Shown piece after piece: positions 22,640-34,198 of a stretch of 64,000 nucleotides of DNA. How positions within the stretch are numbered: the first letter of the stretch is position 1; each line of letters opens with the position of its first letter. Source of the stretch: Klebsormidium nitens (lineage: Eukaryota > Streptophyta > Klebsormidiophyceae > Klebsormidiales > Klebsormidiaceae); assembly GCA_000708835.1 (NCBI GenBank), contig DF237306.1, forward strand, positions 1 through 64,000, read 5' to 3'. Made by a program: the position numbers and the translations under genes. Below the pieces are notes generated by a model. The model worked only from the letters and a program-made list of their open reading frames with translations, was not told the DNA's origin and did not search any database.

Positions 22640-23984
22640 GAGGCTCGCTTGTATATTGAATCAGAAGCTCGTTTGTCGACCTGTTGACATCATGGTGTTT
22701 GTTCTCAATTCAAGGAGCAAAAGTCTGGTGCGCTCTACGTTGAGAGTACGTTGCAGCATGCAGCTCTAACGGGAGCAATCGCGTACGGCGGCCGGCCGCG
22801 CGCGGAGAGGGTTTACGATCCGAGCCGGTTAGGCGGCCGTGCACGCCTGCCTTTCAGGCGGCCGCCAGGCAGTTCGGACCGCCCACGTAAGATCGTACAG
22901 GGTGCCGGCGTCTTCCGTTAATTGGCGGCGTCTTGAAGGCAAAGCAGCTGAAAGTTTTAGCATACTGATGCAGGCTTGTTGAGCATTTTGGTGCTGTTAT
23001 GTGCTAGGCAAGCTGCCCTTAAGGTAGATGAAACCTGCGGGCGGTTCCGCCATGCACACTGAGCGCCTTGCGTTTGTACGGTCAACGCACGCCCCAATGC
23101 AACCTAACCGGATAACTCTCACGAAAGATAATAGTAAGCCAAGATAATAGTAAGCTCCGACTAACACTAAAAACCCTAACCTTAAATGAATACCCGCTCC
23201 GCACCCGTACCCACCCTAACCGGCCACCATACTAACCCCACCCGTCACAGTGCGGTTACCTTACTATTATCTGGGCTTACTGTAATTTTTCTTGAGTTTC
23301 ATCCTAACCGGGAACATCCGCGTACGTGCGCACATCGGCATGCGATCGCGTGCAGTGCCGCCGCCGGTGCAGGCTCTCACGTACGATCATTCATGCACAC
23401 CATGTAAGGCATTACGACATCTTAGCCATCATTGTGTACAGCTGCTATTGAACCGCGCAAATGCAACTGACTCTGGTCATGTCTTTGCATGACTGAAAGG
23501 CTCGCGCTCTAGGCTAGGCTCCGGCCCATGAGCTTGTGTTTAACATGATCAACCGAGCTAGGCGCAAGAGAGTCTTCAACTTGGTGACCTGTACGTTGAT
23601 GTCTTCCAAGCTATATATATCCTCCCGTGCAGCGGACGCGCGCTCACCTTCGACATGTACGTTTCTACTCAAGTCCTCAGGTTGCGATCCACATTTGAGG
23701 CCGATACAGCATGCGTGGCAGTGCACAGCGCGGTTGCCATTTCAGGACTTCGTATTGGAAGCACGTCGTGCATCTCTGAAGGCCGGTCATTACAATGACG
23801 ACGCTAGACGCTCAATTCATAGGGTGGAAAACCGAAGTGATCGCGAATGAGCCAACGCGTTATGAGTCCCTCTTAGCAATGTACACATGTGTTGACAAGT
23901 AGAAAACCAGTTCCAAATATTATCTCTTGTGACTCTTCGCTTCCAGATGTTTAATCGGACAAGCTCGCTCGACGCTGTCATTTG
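22640..23984. other. intergenic region with inverted repeat and one telomere-like word
   Basis: No supported gene. It contains an inverted repeat (listed separately) and a single AAAACCCTAACC word at about 23169-23180 that resembles plant telomere sequence but is not repeated in tandem. Several weak short frames were ignored. Confidence 0.4.
23131..23282. repeat. inverted repeat, possible MITE remnant or hairpin
   Basis: An arm around 23132-23156 (AGTAAGCCAAGATAATAGTAAG) is matched, inverted, at about 23256-23281 (CTTACTATTATCTGGGCTTACT), about 22 of 25 positions. The loop is close to 100 bp. GATAATAGTAAG is also repeated directly within the left arm. No transposase gene is nearby. Confidence 0.55.
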
Positions 23985-26900
23985 CTAGCACCTCTCGAAG
24001 ATCTTATACAGATTTTCGAGGCTCGCAATCTGCAGTGAAACAAACGCATGTCAGTACCAGTCGTACTTGTGACATCGTAGCGATATGGCAGGATTCCGTC
24101 TTTCAATTCTCGACAGTTGCACCGCAATCTTACAACCAATTCTGAACCAGAAGAACCCGAACGCGATTGACAGCACGCAGGATTCATCTTTGACCGCATT
24201 CCTCTGGAGCACGGACGCACGTTCAATCAACACTCACGGCTGCATTGCGGAAACGAAAGCTTGCTCTAGAGAGCGACCTTAAGCCCAGTTCGACAAGACA
24301 CTTGCCTGAACCATGGTCCCGTCAGTCGCCATGAACTTCTGCGGCTTCAGAAACAACCGCATTGCCGGGAACATGAGGTGCTGGACGTTCCAGTCCCGCG
24401 CCGCCCACACTGCCTCCGCCGCAGCTTCGTCGTCCCCTTCCGTTTCCGCCCTACACATTTCCGTTCCATTCCGCTCACTTCCGTTCCGCCCTGCGTCTAG
24501 TGCCAGCCCCGCTTCCCCGCCCCGCTCGTTGCCGTCCTCCAAGGGTTCCTTCTCAGACACGGACGCCGCGTCGCCCCCCCCTCGCCCAGGCCCAGATTCG
24601 ACACCCCCGCCGCTCGTTCCTTCGCCGGGGATCCCCTCCCCGCCGTTCCCGGCCGCCTGCCGTGAAGAGGCCCCGTTGCCCCGTCTTTTCTCACCTCCAC
24701 CACTCTCCTCTCGCTCATCGCCACAATGACAAGGCCCCGCCGCATGCTGGTGCCTTTCATGTCCGCTCATCTCGTCCAAAGCTTCCGGCCCTTCTTCCGG
24801 GTTTCCGGCGGTTCCCGGCTCCGCCAGGGGGGGGCTTTCTAGTGAGTCCGCGGCCCCCCGTTCCGACTTCCCGGCTGACTTTGTTCTAAAGGGGTCGGGG
24901 CGAGGCACGAGCGGGGGATGGATTGCGTAGAACTCGGCGATAGCTGCGGCTAGGGTTTGAAAGCACTCTTTCTCGGTGTCCCATTCGACCTGTCAAAAAA
25001 CAAACGCCTTCAACTTGCGTTGATGTTAATGTATCAAACCACTGAACTGTTATGCACTTCCGACGGGAGCATCGCCACCCTTATTTTCCAGAAGCTGCTC
25101 GTGTCAGCCGTTTCAAGTACCGCATTCCAGCGCTCGATACATACAAACATCACTTCATAAAGCCCGTACCGAAGCATGGGGCTTAATCGAGTACATGGTT
25201 TCATCGTTCGCTTAGTGGATGTGATCCAGCTGTGGCAGACCAAGCGGCTATCTTTCACTCTGTCAAAATGCGCAAAGCTGTGAGACCTTCTCAACGCGAG
25301 AACTGCTAGCCTAAACGAGATCAACCGCAAATGTGAGATTGTCGTCTAACGTCGAGAGCGCGACCCTATGTGGACAAGAGCGACACTCACGTCGTTTCCT
25401 AGCCGCAGCGCAAATTGCGGGAGTCGGTCCAGGTCGGGGGAATACTGGTCCAGCACGAGCGGGAGGGTGTGCAGTGCGCCGCTGGCGTCAATTTCGATGC
25501 GGAAATACTCGCGCAGCATCTCCGCTTTCAGCACTAACAGCTGGCTCAACACCTGCAGAGGAGCCCATTCGTGAATGTACTTGGATCCGGACAAATCAGA
25601 CTGCGGCACCCCCTACTAAGGTCCTCCGAGCACCGAACGGGCTTCCTTCGTTTGATTCCATTTGACGAGATGATAAACACCCAAAGATGGAACTCAGACA
25701 CGTAAGAGAGCGGTGAGCAGCTTGAATCCGCATACAAATTTACATTGTGCAGAAAAAGTCGAGCCGCTTAGCGCTCCGCACAAGTGTCGCCATCAAAGCG
25801 AAGTCTGTAGATTCAACTACACGGAAGGGTCGCTGTCAAAGGAGGCGGCACACTATCCCATCGGCTTCCCGCGCTTGCAGCCCTGGTTCCACATTCTGCA
25901 ACTCTCAGGTATTCCAAGACTTGCACCAAAGTCTGCGCTCTGATTTTCATCACATTAGTGTATTTATGCGAAGACAAATTGCGGCATCGCAAAGGTTCCA
26001 AACACACCTTGGCAATCTCCTCTTTCGGCCCGTCGTTCGGCTGCCACCGTCCCAAGGCCTCTTCCTCGTCCAGCGCGATCAGCAGCAGCTGATCAAGCGG
26101 CGCGGGCGGCGTCAGTCGGATGCAGTTGAACTGGCCGAAGCGGCGCAGGACTTGCTGGTACATCAGCTCTTTGCTGCGCAAGAAAAACTGAGATTATACG
26201 TTGGAAGCGACTCTATTCCAGCTGGTGTTCAAGATGAGTTGGAGGGGTTGGTGTTGCAATAACATTGACCAAAGCAGCGCAGAGCTTGTTGGTACATCAG
26301 CTCTTTGCTGCCCACAGAAAGCCGGAATTATACGTTGAAAGCAACTCTATTGCAGCTGGTGTTAAAACAAGTTGGAGGGGCGGGCAGTGTCAGCTGGACG
26401 CAATTAAACTGGCCGAAGCGGCGCACGACTGGATGATAAATCCGTAACCTGGCGGGCATCGCAAAGCTGTCTATTGCCTCAGCGCCGAATACTGCCCGCA
26501 ACAAAAGTTTGTCTGGTCTGTTTCTCGGCCAGATCAGCACCCCGCCCAGGTACTCCTTCGAGAAGACTTCCACGTCAAAAGGCAGGGCATTGGGCTGGAA
26601 TGCCTTAGTGGGCGCCATGGGACTCTGGCGATTCTCACGTTAGACAGAAAACCTCGTCTGCCTTCTCACGAGAAAAGAAGGAACAACTGAGGACGCTTTG
26701 ACAGGGCGGGTCTCTCTTTCGTCCTATACGATAAACTAGAACACATCCATAAGCTGCCCCTCTCATCCCTTCGCCCCCAAGATGAACGAGCGCAACAGAG
26801 ACGAAGCACAGGCTGCACACCTGAGCTTGACAGTGTTTGCGAGGAACAGCTTCGTCTTGTGCTGCAGCAGAGCGAAAGTATCGTCCGCCATCCCCACGAA

Positions 26901-29900
26901 CGTGTTGCTGCGGACGATCTCGGAAAGCCCCTGGTGCACTCCGGCGTTGACTTCCTCCAGCAACTCCTGAATGCTCGTCAGCTCGGACGCCTCGGACGCG
27001 ATCGCAGGGTTGCGCCGCTGCCGGACGGTCCGCCTGAAGTAGCAGCAAAGTGGAAGTGGGTGGGAAGAGGGACTGAGAAAAGAGGATTTGAGCACTTTCT
27101 CTAGAAGCAGGAGTAAAGCTTCCAGAGAACGCTCGATCTTGGATGCTCGTCAGCTCGGACGCTTCGGACGCGATTGCAGGGTTGCGCCGCTGGCGGACGG
27201 TCCTCCTACAGCTGTTTACTTCCCAGCTTTGGACGACAGGGAAGGATAAGGTAGGATGTCGAAAGGGAAGAGGGGGAATGACGAGTTCCTAAGTGCTCGT
27301 CAGCTCGGACGCTTCGGACGCGCTCGCAGGGCTGCGCCGCTGCCGGACGGTCCGCCTGGATTCGAAAAAGAACGTGAGAAAGTAAAGAAGACGGACAGGA
27401 AACGAGGAGTTGAGCATTCAGGTACATGTCAAGGTTCCTGGACACTCGTTAGCTTGGACGTCTCGGATGTGCTCGCAGGGTTGCGCCGCTGCGTGACGGT
27501 CCGCCTGGAGTGAAAAGATTGACGTCATTTTCCAGTCGACACGGAGAGATGAAAGTAAACAAGAGAGGTACACAAAGAAATCAAAAGGCTTCGTGCATGC
27601 TCGTCATTTCGGACGCCGTGAACGGTGGCCCGGTGTGCCGCTGCCTGACTTTGAATGGAAAGTCTGCCGTTCTTTTACCCATTCAAAGCTGGATGCACAT
27701 AGAATGTAAGGTGGGACAGGGAGAGTAGATTGAGAAAGAAAAAACGAGGCTCCTGGTCGCTCGTCCGCTCAGACGCCTCGAACGCAACGCTCAGAGCGCG
27801 CCAATGCCGGACGGTCAGAGCCTGCGTCAATAACTTGACGTTCTATCCTTCTTTCAGGGTTCATGAGGAGGGGAAATGGAAGTACTTAAAAAGTTTGATG
27901 TGTTTCGGGTTTATGACTGCTGGCAGCTCAATGCTGCGGAAGCTGGCAAGTTTTGCCATGGCAAGACGGAAAGCTGCAACTGAATACGACACCTTTTCCC
28001 TTATTCGAAATCAACGGACAAGAAGACGTGATGGCTTGAAAGGCATATCCTCGATTGACCAGGTCCAGCTCACCCACAAGTCCACCTCGAAAAAAGGGAG
28101 CTCAGTAGTGAAAAGTACCTTAGTACAGAAGTAAGCCTGCTTTCAAGGATTCAAAGGGGCGGGTTTGTAAGGGCACTAGCATTCTGCAGCTAGCGCTAAC
28201 CTCACCTGATGGCCGCCAGATCGTCAGGGCTTTCCCGCGCGCTTGCGAGCCGCTTGGTGACGTAAGCGTCCAGCTGGCCGACCGGCTGGAGGACGTCCGT
28301 ACGGACCATGTTCCGGGGGTGAGCTTTCTGAGTGGCCGCTGCAACGGACAGTCCGTACATCAGCTCATGATTCAACCATTCGGGTTTCGCCTCGTTGTTG
28401 AAAAGCAGATCGTTGAAGGTTTGAGCTCGTCATTGGAGGGCTGGAGGTTGTGTCTAAGGGCGCCTGGGGTGATCACGAACGAGGGACCGTAGGGAGCGTG
28501 TCCGAGGAAGCGGTGACCAGTCGCTGATTGGAAGCGAGTCCTTGCTCAAGTCGAAAGAAAGGTCCCACAATAACATTCAAAGATATGAAAGATCAAGATG
28601 CATACGGTCTCAAAGTCTGAAACCCTCTCCAGATGCTAGCTACCCCAATGATTGGACCGACGTTGCGCTGTATAAACCTCCAGCGCAACATGCTCCGGTT
28701 GCGAAAGCGCTTTCTCCTTAGTCTCCAGACCGGCTGGCTCTAACGCAACCCGGGATGCCATTCTCTACGCTAGGCCAAAGCTCGTACTAGGTCCCAATTT
28801 GAGAGGAAGAACAATATCCCTCGTTCCTTGAGCTCTGACTAGAATCATGACATTCTTTACGAGCGCGAGACGTCATACCTACAGCTTGTGATGGCCCTTC
28901 GTCAGCGCCGGCGGGACTTTTTGGAGCGGGAGCGGCGACTCCAGGCAGGAGGGACTGCGGAAGACGGAAATGTCAGTCAAGCCACACACGGGAGCTTTCG
29001 GCATAACCCTTAAGGCTGGTGTAGTCCGTGACCTCAAAACTGAGACCTTTCGGGCAAATCAGGTGTTGAGATTCCAGAGGATAATCGGTCAGCAGGCCAA
29101 TTGTTCACGAGAACTTTACTATTCAACGCATCTACGTCACTGACAGGTTAGCGGCTCTCAAGAAACCCGATGACCGTACGTCGAGACTCCTTGGTGCCCT
29201 GATTTGCGAAAGGCTACCCTCTGAAAAACTCGACACAATGGAAAGCATGTCATATGGTTACTCCCCAAGCTGCCAGCTCTAAAAGCAGTCTCTATCAAGC
29301 ACCGCACCCGAGTCGTCCCCCCTTAAAAACACCCGCATCCTGCTCAAAGCAACATTCATCGAAAGCGTCTTTCTTCGCAAAGTGAAAGAATCCAGGCCCA
29401 GCGAGAGCGATGCGTGCGTTACCTGCGTGTAGTACGTGCGAGACGTGTTCGACTCGAGCAGCTTCTGCTCGACGGCCTTTTGGATGGCCTCGATCAGCGC
29501 TTCCTGGTTCAGAAAACTGACCTGGAAAAAGTACGAAGAGCGAAGATGGTCAGCGGAATAGCCATTCAGGAAAACTTGCCGAGTTAATTAACGCTTCCGG
29601 TTACAGGAAAGTGACCTGGGTAAGCACGACGAGCGGCAGTGGCCAGGGAAACAGCATCTTCTTCGGATTCACTCACGGAGTGCATTGAAACCCGACGCAT
29701 TTAAAACATAGTGTGACGAGCATTGACCTAGAACATTCAAGCACCATCGTGGCAACAAGCGAACCAGATTTAAACGAACGTCTCGGACTGTGAGAGGTCT
29801 CGTTGCAAAGACGGTGACCAAATTTTCTAACGGTAGCAGATGTTTCGGCAAGCCTCAAAGTCTTTCGCAGCCTTCAAGGTGCCCACCTCTCGTTTCGTGG

Positions 29901-32900
29901 GGTGCACATTCACATCGACGTCCTCTGGCGGCAGCGTGATGGACATGTAGAGGAACGGTTTGGAGGCTTTTGGCAGGATCGCTGCGTACACGGCTTCGCA
30001 CGCCTTCTTCAGGGGGCTGCAGTCCACCAGTCGATCTGCGCAAGTCATGTCAGCATTGCGTCAGCATTTCCATTACCAGGAACGGCTACGCTTCCGGCGA
30101 GCTTTCCAGACATCTCAGATTAAGCACTTGCCGAGCAAACTGCCGGTTTCGGAAGACGTGGGAGGCCTGAAGGTTGACAACTAGAGTTGTGAAGCGTGAG
30201 ACCCTGGAGTGCGCCTAACTTCGACAAACCTCGATAAAATTTGCAAACGTCCCGTATGATTTAGAACCGGCAGCGTGTTCGGAAAGCGCTGTATCAAGAC
30301 GCGACCGGGGTTGAACTCCGTTTAAAATAGATCAGCCTCTCGAGATCTTCCAAGCGGTTCCGGCATCGTCGTGGAAACGTTGTCTCAGGCAACACAAACG
30401 CAACCTGGTCGCGCCCAGGCAGACTCACTGTTGGGCACATCAAAACGGATTGCGGGCTACCATTTGGAGGCCCCTGGTCAGAGAAGCTTGATGATTTGCA
30501 TATTGCAGGTTGGGTCAAACCTGGCCGCCTGACTCAAGTTCCGATCTGGACCGATCGCTGAACTTTGCCTGATGCGCAGAACTTGGGCCGTTCGACTTGA
30601 TAGCCTCTGGGTCATCGAAGAGCTCGAAGTCTGAGCATCGGGCAGAGTTTTGTGCGATCGATCCCATCGCACTTGGGTCAGGCGGCCAGGTGTGATAGAA
30701 TCTGCAGTAGATGCTTGTCGGAGAGAGTATCGAGCTTCTGTTCGCTCGAGAAAAAGCGACCCCTCTGCCCAATTTACGTTTGCCCAACAAGGATACGTGT
30801 CAAACGTCGGACGATCGGCCTCACTGTTGATGAAGAGAACCATGATGGTCTTCTTGGCGCTGTAGTTGGCGCTCGAGATACAGCCCCCCATCTTGAATCG
30901 CGATCGGGCCGGGTCGTCGTCGGACGTTTCGATGGGGATCAGTTCGCGGGCGACGGACGAGCCATAGACGGAGCGGATGTTTTCAGAGCGGGAGGACGCG
31001 GCGAGAGTGTGGATGTCTGCGCGGTTCTCGCCGTGCTGCAGTAAGTAAAGCAGTCGTTGTAAAATTCGAGTTCGAAGCACGCAGACACCGAACGAGTTTG
31101 CTCGGTACGTCGGCAGATCGTTTTTTCATTCACTCGAATGATGCAAAGCTGTGCTACTTATACTTGGCTCCTGCAAGCAAAATCTGACGTCTTATGCGGC
31201 CAGTCAATTCTCGACTTCCGGATCTGAGTAGTCCTTGTTTCAAACAAAGAAGGACTTCAACATGCGACTCAAAAATCCTCGAGAAACTCTTGAACAATCC
31301 ATAACAAGCTCCCCGTCTTTGCTTAGAAGAGAAGTTATGAGACGAAGAGCCGGAAAGCCAGGGCGTCTTACCTTCTTGCAGGAGAAGCTGACGCCCTCGT
31401 TGTGTACGGCAAAGCGGCTAATCACGTCCAGGATCCGACTGTACTCCTCCCCCACGTTTTTGAAAGCTTTCCGGCGCGCTGTCACGTTGTAGAACAGGTT
31501 CTCGACCTGAAAGGAACTTCATTCCTTCAAGCAGGCAAATCATGTCCTATGAGGTGCCCGAATCTGCCTATTCTCAGATTAGCAGCGTTCATTGAAGTGT
31601 GGGATGAGTGAAGCCATAGCTCGCTTCCAAAATTGATCAAGACCACTTCATATCAACCTCAAAAACAACGAATTGAAAGGATAAGGAATAAACGACTGTG
31701 AAGGCAGCGTCTTTCTCTCGAGATGATCCATCATGGACCGTTCGCTATTCCCCGGTCGGAAGCATACCGTGATTTGTGTTCCCTTGACTGCAGCACAAGC
31801 TTTGGGCTCCCCCTCCAGTACCCCGTCCTTATATGTGGCTCTGCAACATCACACAAGCGCTCAGATACTTCCCAGTCGGATCGAAGCTCTTTGTAACAAC
31901 ACAGGAGCCCGTCGGTGAAGTTTGCTTCTTACTTAGCGCCTCGTAAGCATGGACCGGCGTCACATTTGAGATGAGCTGGGCCATCTTGTCGTCAAACATT
32001 CCCCACCCAATCGTTAGAAGTCGACTGCCAGGGTACTTCGTCAAGAAGTACTAGCGGATAGTACAAGACAAGCACTTCGTAACAGCTCAGCTTTCATTTG
32101 AACTCCAGTACTTACACCATGCTCATGGAGGCCAGACCGGGATCACTAAGAAAGTCTTCGCAAACCCAAACTTTTTGTTGAGCAAATGTCAAGATCATTG
32201 CTAGTCACCGAAACTTCTGACGGCACTCACTTGTAACCGTGGGTTTGCCCCGCTGTCATAGTCACAACACTCAGATGTGCGACAAAAGTGATACTCGCCA
32301 GCGCCTCTCCTCTAAACCCCAAGGTGCTGATGCTCTGCAAGTCTTCGAACTCCTTCAACTTAGAAGTCGTGTGCCGCTCGCAGAGGATCGGCAGGTCCGC
32401 TGGCTGCAATGTAGAGAGGGTATCCTGTTGGTCTTATTAAGCGGCGGCCACTTTGTCTGTGGATTGATTGGAGGCTAAGGCCTTGCTACTCATATCCCAT
32501 TACTGAGGATATTCTTCTACAATACTCAAATTCCATCTTGGAAATGGCTCTCAAATAGCGCCCATTTTCTGCTGAAAAGATAGTGTGTCCTCGATGTTCC
32601 AACAAAAACAAATAAGGCTACCCTTCAGATAGACTTCTGTGAGTTGCCACAAAGAAACTCTCTGTCAATCTTCAAATACGTGAGGGGCACAAAGAAGTCT
32701 GTATCAGCTCCTCCTCTCTAAACTCTTCAATATTTCTCCCCCAGGACAGATGGTCCATACCAATTAACAGCAGCTGTAAGGTGAGGAAACACGACGAAAC
32801 ACTGTAGGACCCATGGAGGTCCATCTCAAACTTCACGCACTGATCCCAATGCACTTACTCTGATGCCATGTCCGTTGTCTGTGATCTGTATCATCTTCAG

Positions 32901-33092
32901 TCCCCCATCCTTGATGACTACATTGATTGCTGCCGCCCCAGCATCGAGGCTGTTCTCTATCAGCTCCTTGAGAGCAGAAGAGGGCCTCTGGATGACCTCC
33001 CCTGCTGCAATTCGGTTGACCACCTCCTGATCCAGCCGCCGAATGGGGGCCGGGCCAGTCCTGCCAGCTTGCTGACCTTGAGTTGTGTCCAT
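23985..33092 (-). CDS. MLH1: DNA mismatch repair protein MLH1, 14 exons
   Basis: MutL-type GHKL ATPase, the common subunit of the eukaryotic MutL heterodimers in mismatch repair and meiotic crossover. Exons: 33092-32859, 32403-32231, 31840-31768, 31506-31372, 31035-30825, 30035-29887, 29521-29423, 28954-28879, 28338-28206, 27033-26821, 26173-26008, 25552-25391, 24989-24306, 24029-23985. They join in frame to about 850 codons, against roughly 740 in Arabidopsis. Visible motifs: [11 protein letters not shown] (residues 42-52, catalytic Glu43 and Mg-binding Asn47), DNGHGI (72-77), [32 protein letters not shown], and the MLH1 C-terminal signature NLYKIFERC. Exon 13 carries a Gly/Glu/Ser-rich insert of about 155 residues. 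The last intron uses a GC donor (CAG|GCAAGT at 24305). Introns 6, 9 and 10 hold partial copies of the following exon's start. Known for the family: a nuclear protein pairing with PMS1, MLH3 or MLH2. Confidence 0.95.
24420..24887 (-). other. low-complexity insert within MLH1 exon 13
   Basis: About 155 codons, rich in Gly, Glu, Ser, Ala and Arg, between [14 protein letters not shown] and [17 protein letters not shown]. Plant MLH1 proteins have a shorter variable stretch at this point. The codons are strongly GC-rich. The insert is in frame and has no splice sites that would remove it cleanly, so it is probably translated as a disordered linker in the C-terminal domain. Confidence 0.75.
26174..26440 (-). 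repeat. tandem partial copies of MLH1 exon 11 start in intron 10
   Basis: The first bases of exon 11 (minus, from 26173; CAAAGAGCTGATGTACCA) recur at 26307 with an intact acceptor (GGGCAG|CAAAGAG), about 134 bp upstream. A second copy at about 26440-26385 retains the exon interior (CGCCGCTTCGGCCAGTT) but not a clear acceptor. The intron piece between copies (CTCTATTGCAGCTGGTGTT in plus orientation) is repeated as well. The array is therefore three units of about 133 bp, the real exon being the last. Confidence 0.85.
27034..27830 (-). repeat. six-unit array of MLH1 exon 10 start in intron 9
   Basis: The 5' end of exon 10 (minus, from 27033, encoding [10 protein letters not shown]...SELTS) is repeated upstream with starts at 27205, 27355, 27504, about 27656 and about 27820. 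Spacing is about 172, 150, 149, 153 and 160 bp. The first three extra copies keep an AG acceptor and about 65 bases of exon; the last two are badly decayed. Only the unit at 27033 continues into a complete exon with a donor. Use of the 27355 copy would run into a stop (ACTTAG) after about 20 codons. Confidence 0.9.
29522..29647 (-). repeat. single partial copy of MLH1 exon 7 border in intron 6
   Basis: The acceptor and first bases of exon 7 (minus, from 29521; CCAG|GTCAGTTTTCTG, then GGAAGCG) have a diverged copy starting at 29615 (CCAG|GTCACTTTCCTG, then GGAAGCG), about 94 bp upstream. Similarity extends into the adjoining intron (TACGAAGAGCG versus CACGACGAGCG, plus orientation). Confidence 0.65.
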
Positions 33093-34198
33093 CTTGCTCC
33101 GCTCTACTTCACCAACAAGATCTCTGCTTTCACTATCTGTTCGGATCCTTAATCGGTTCTCATCGTACAGCTTTTGGGGCCTCCAGTGTTGGAGGCTTCT
33201 TGCTCAATTGATGTGCTTGATGTCGCTATGTAAGTACGCTAGGCTCACGTGAGGAAAATCCACTGAAAAGAGTTCCTAAAGTTAAGCAAAGCTGCTTGTG
33301 CAGCATGTGGTTCGCTAGAAAAAGAGAAGGTTCATGGCTTTCACCACCACCAGCTGGTTGCATGACAGGTTGCAACCTTCTTCTGCATCGCAACGGTCTT
33401 TCAAATGCTGCAAGGTCTGAGATACTATCGCACTTGCATTGGCGGCACTGAGCAACTACGTAGTGCCAAGCAGCGCCTTCTCAACCTCCTCCCCACAGTG
33501 ACTTTCACCTTCACATGGCACGTTTTCAGAATGACTAGCTTCAGCCTTCAGGAGCAAGCCAGCGCTCACTTTTGCCGCGCTTCCATCTAGATTAGGTATG
33601 TAATTTGAGTTTATTCAGAGATTGCAAAATGCTGTTCGCGTTTTGACCATCTCGGGGGCCGGTTGATGGCCGTGGAAGCAACGTCTTGCGAGTCCGTCCC
33701 TGAAAACTGCCGGTTTCTGCCGTTGTCAAAACGCCTCCACTACATTTTCAATCCAATATATCGTGCATCATCCTTGGAATTTGACAAAAGGTCTTCCTGC
33801 CAGGCAAGATCAGGGAGGAACGACTCTGGCACAGACTGAGAAAGTTGGGAGGGACGCTTCAAGAACAGGTTTTCAGCATAGCGCTAGGGGGAGGATACGG
33901 GCTCATTGTGGCCATTTGCAAAGATTATGCTTTTAGAAGGGGCCTGTCTGTGCTGAAAAGGGTGGTGCTAGGAACCTCTCCAAGGAAGAAAAGTCGGTCG
34001 GCATATTGTGAATGCCTCAGAGGCCGTGCCTGAAGCGAGAGGCACTCTTCTGTGTCCTTTTCAGTGGTGACGACTTTGCTAGACGATGCTTTGCTAGACG
34101 ATGCTGAAGAATGCTCAACTGGGGTCGATGAAACATCATTAGCCGCTTCTATTGAGAATCGACCTCAACCCAACTTTGATCGTTACAGTTAACAAGGA
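33093..34198. promoter_or_regulatory. divergent promoter region between MLH1 and CBP20
   Basis: Head-to-head spacing of 1106 bp between the MLH1 start (33092, minus) and the CBP20 start (34199, plus). It must hold both promoters and 5' UTRs. I see no TATA box or conserved element that I can assign. A short tandem duplication (GACGATGCTTTGCTA) lies at about 34068-34095. Confidence 0.5.

Larger units (their letters stand above)
17686..22870 (-). repeat. tandem array of three F-box-like units, about 2 kb each
   Basis: The duplicated unit includes upstream DNA. A block containing ATGTCTGCATGGCATG and ATGCTTAGCTTC lies upstream of copy 1 (about 18985-19035) and of copy 2 (about 21085-21140). A GCGGCCGC-rich patch lies just before each coding region (18817, 20850, 22790). 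The spacers at 18771-19695 and 20798-21680 contain no other gene I can support. Confidence 0.7.

Noticed and set aside
23166-23220. Telomere-like CCCTAA words
   Set aside because: Only isolated words, no tandem run, so no evidence of a telomere or interstitial telomeric array.
24313-24889. Pro/Ser-rich plus-strand frames of 129-138 codons
   Set aside because: Antisense of the low-complexity MLH1 insert, where minus-strand coding is firmly supported.
26328-26618. 96-codon minus-strand frame resembling MLH1 exon 11 as a separate gene
   Set aside because: It is a partial exon copy of the intron 10 array without its own donor or start context, not a gene.
30478-31080. 200-codon minus-strand frame as one exon
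   Set aside because: Part of it is MLH1 exon 5 (31035-30825), which has a clear donor. The remainder is intron read-through.
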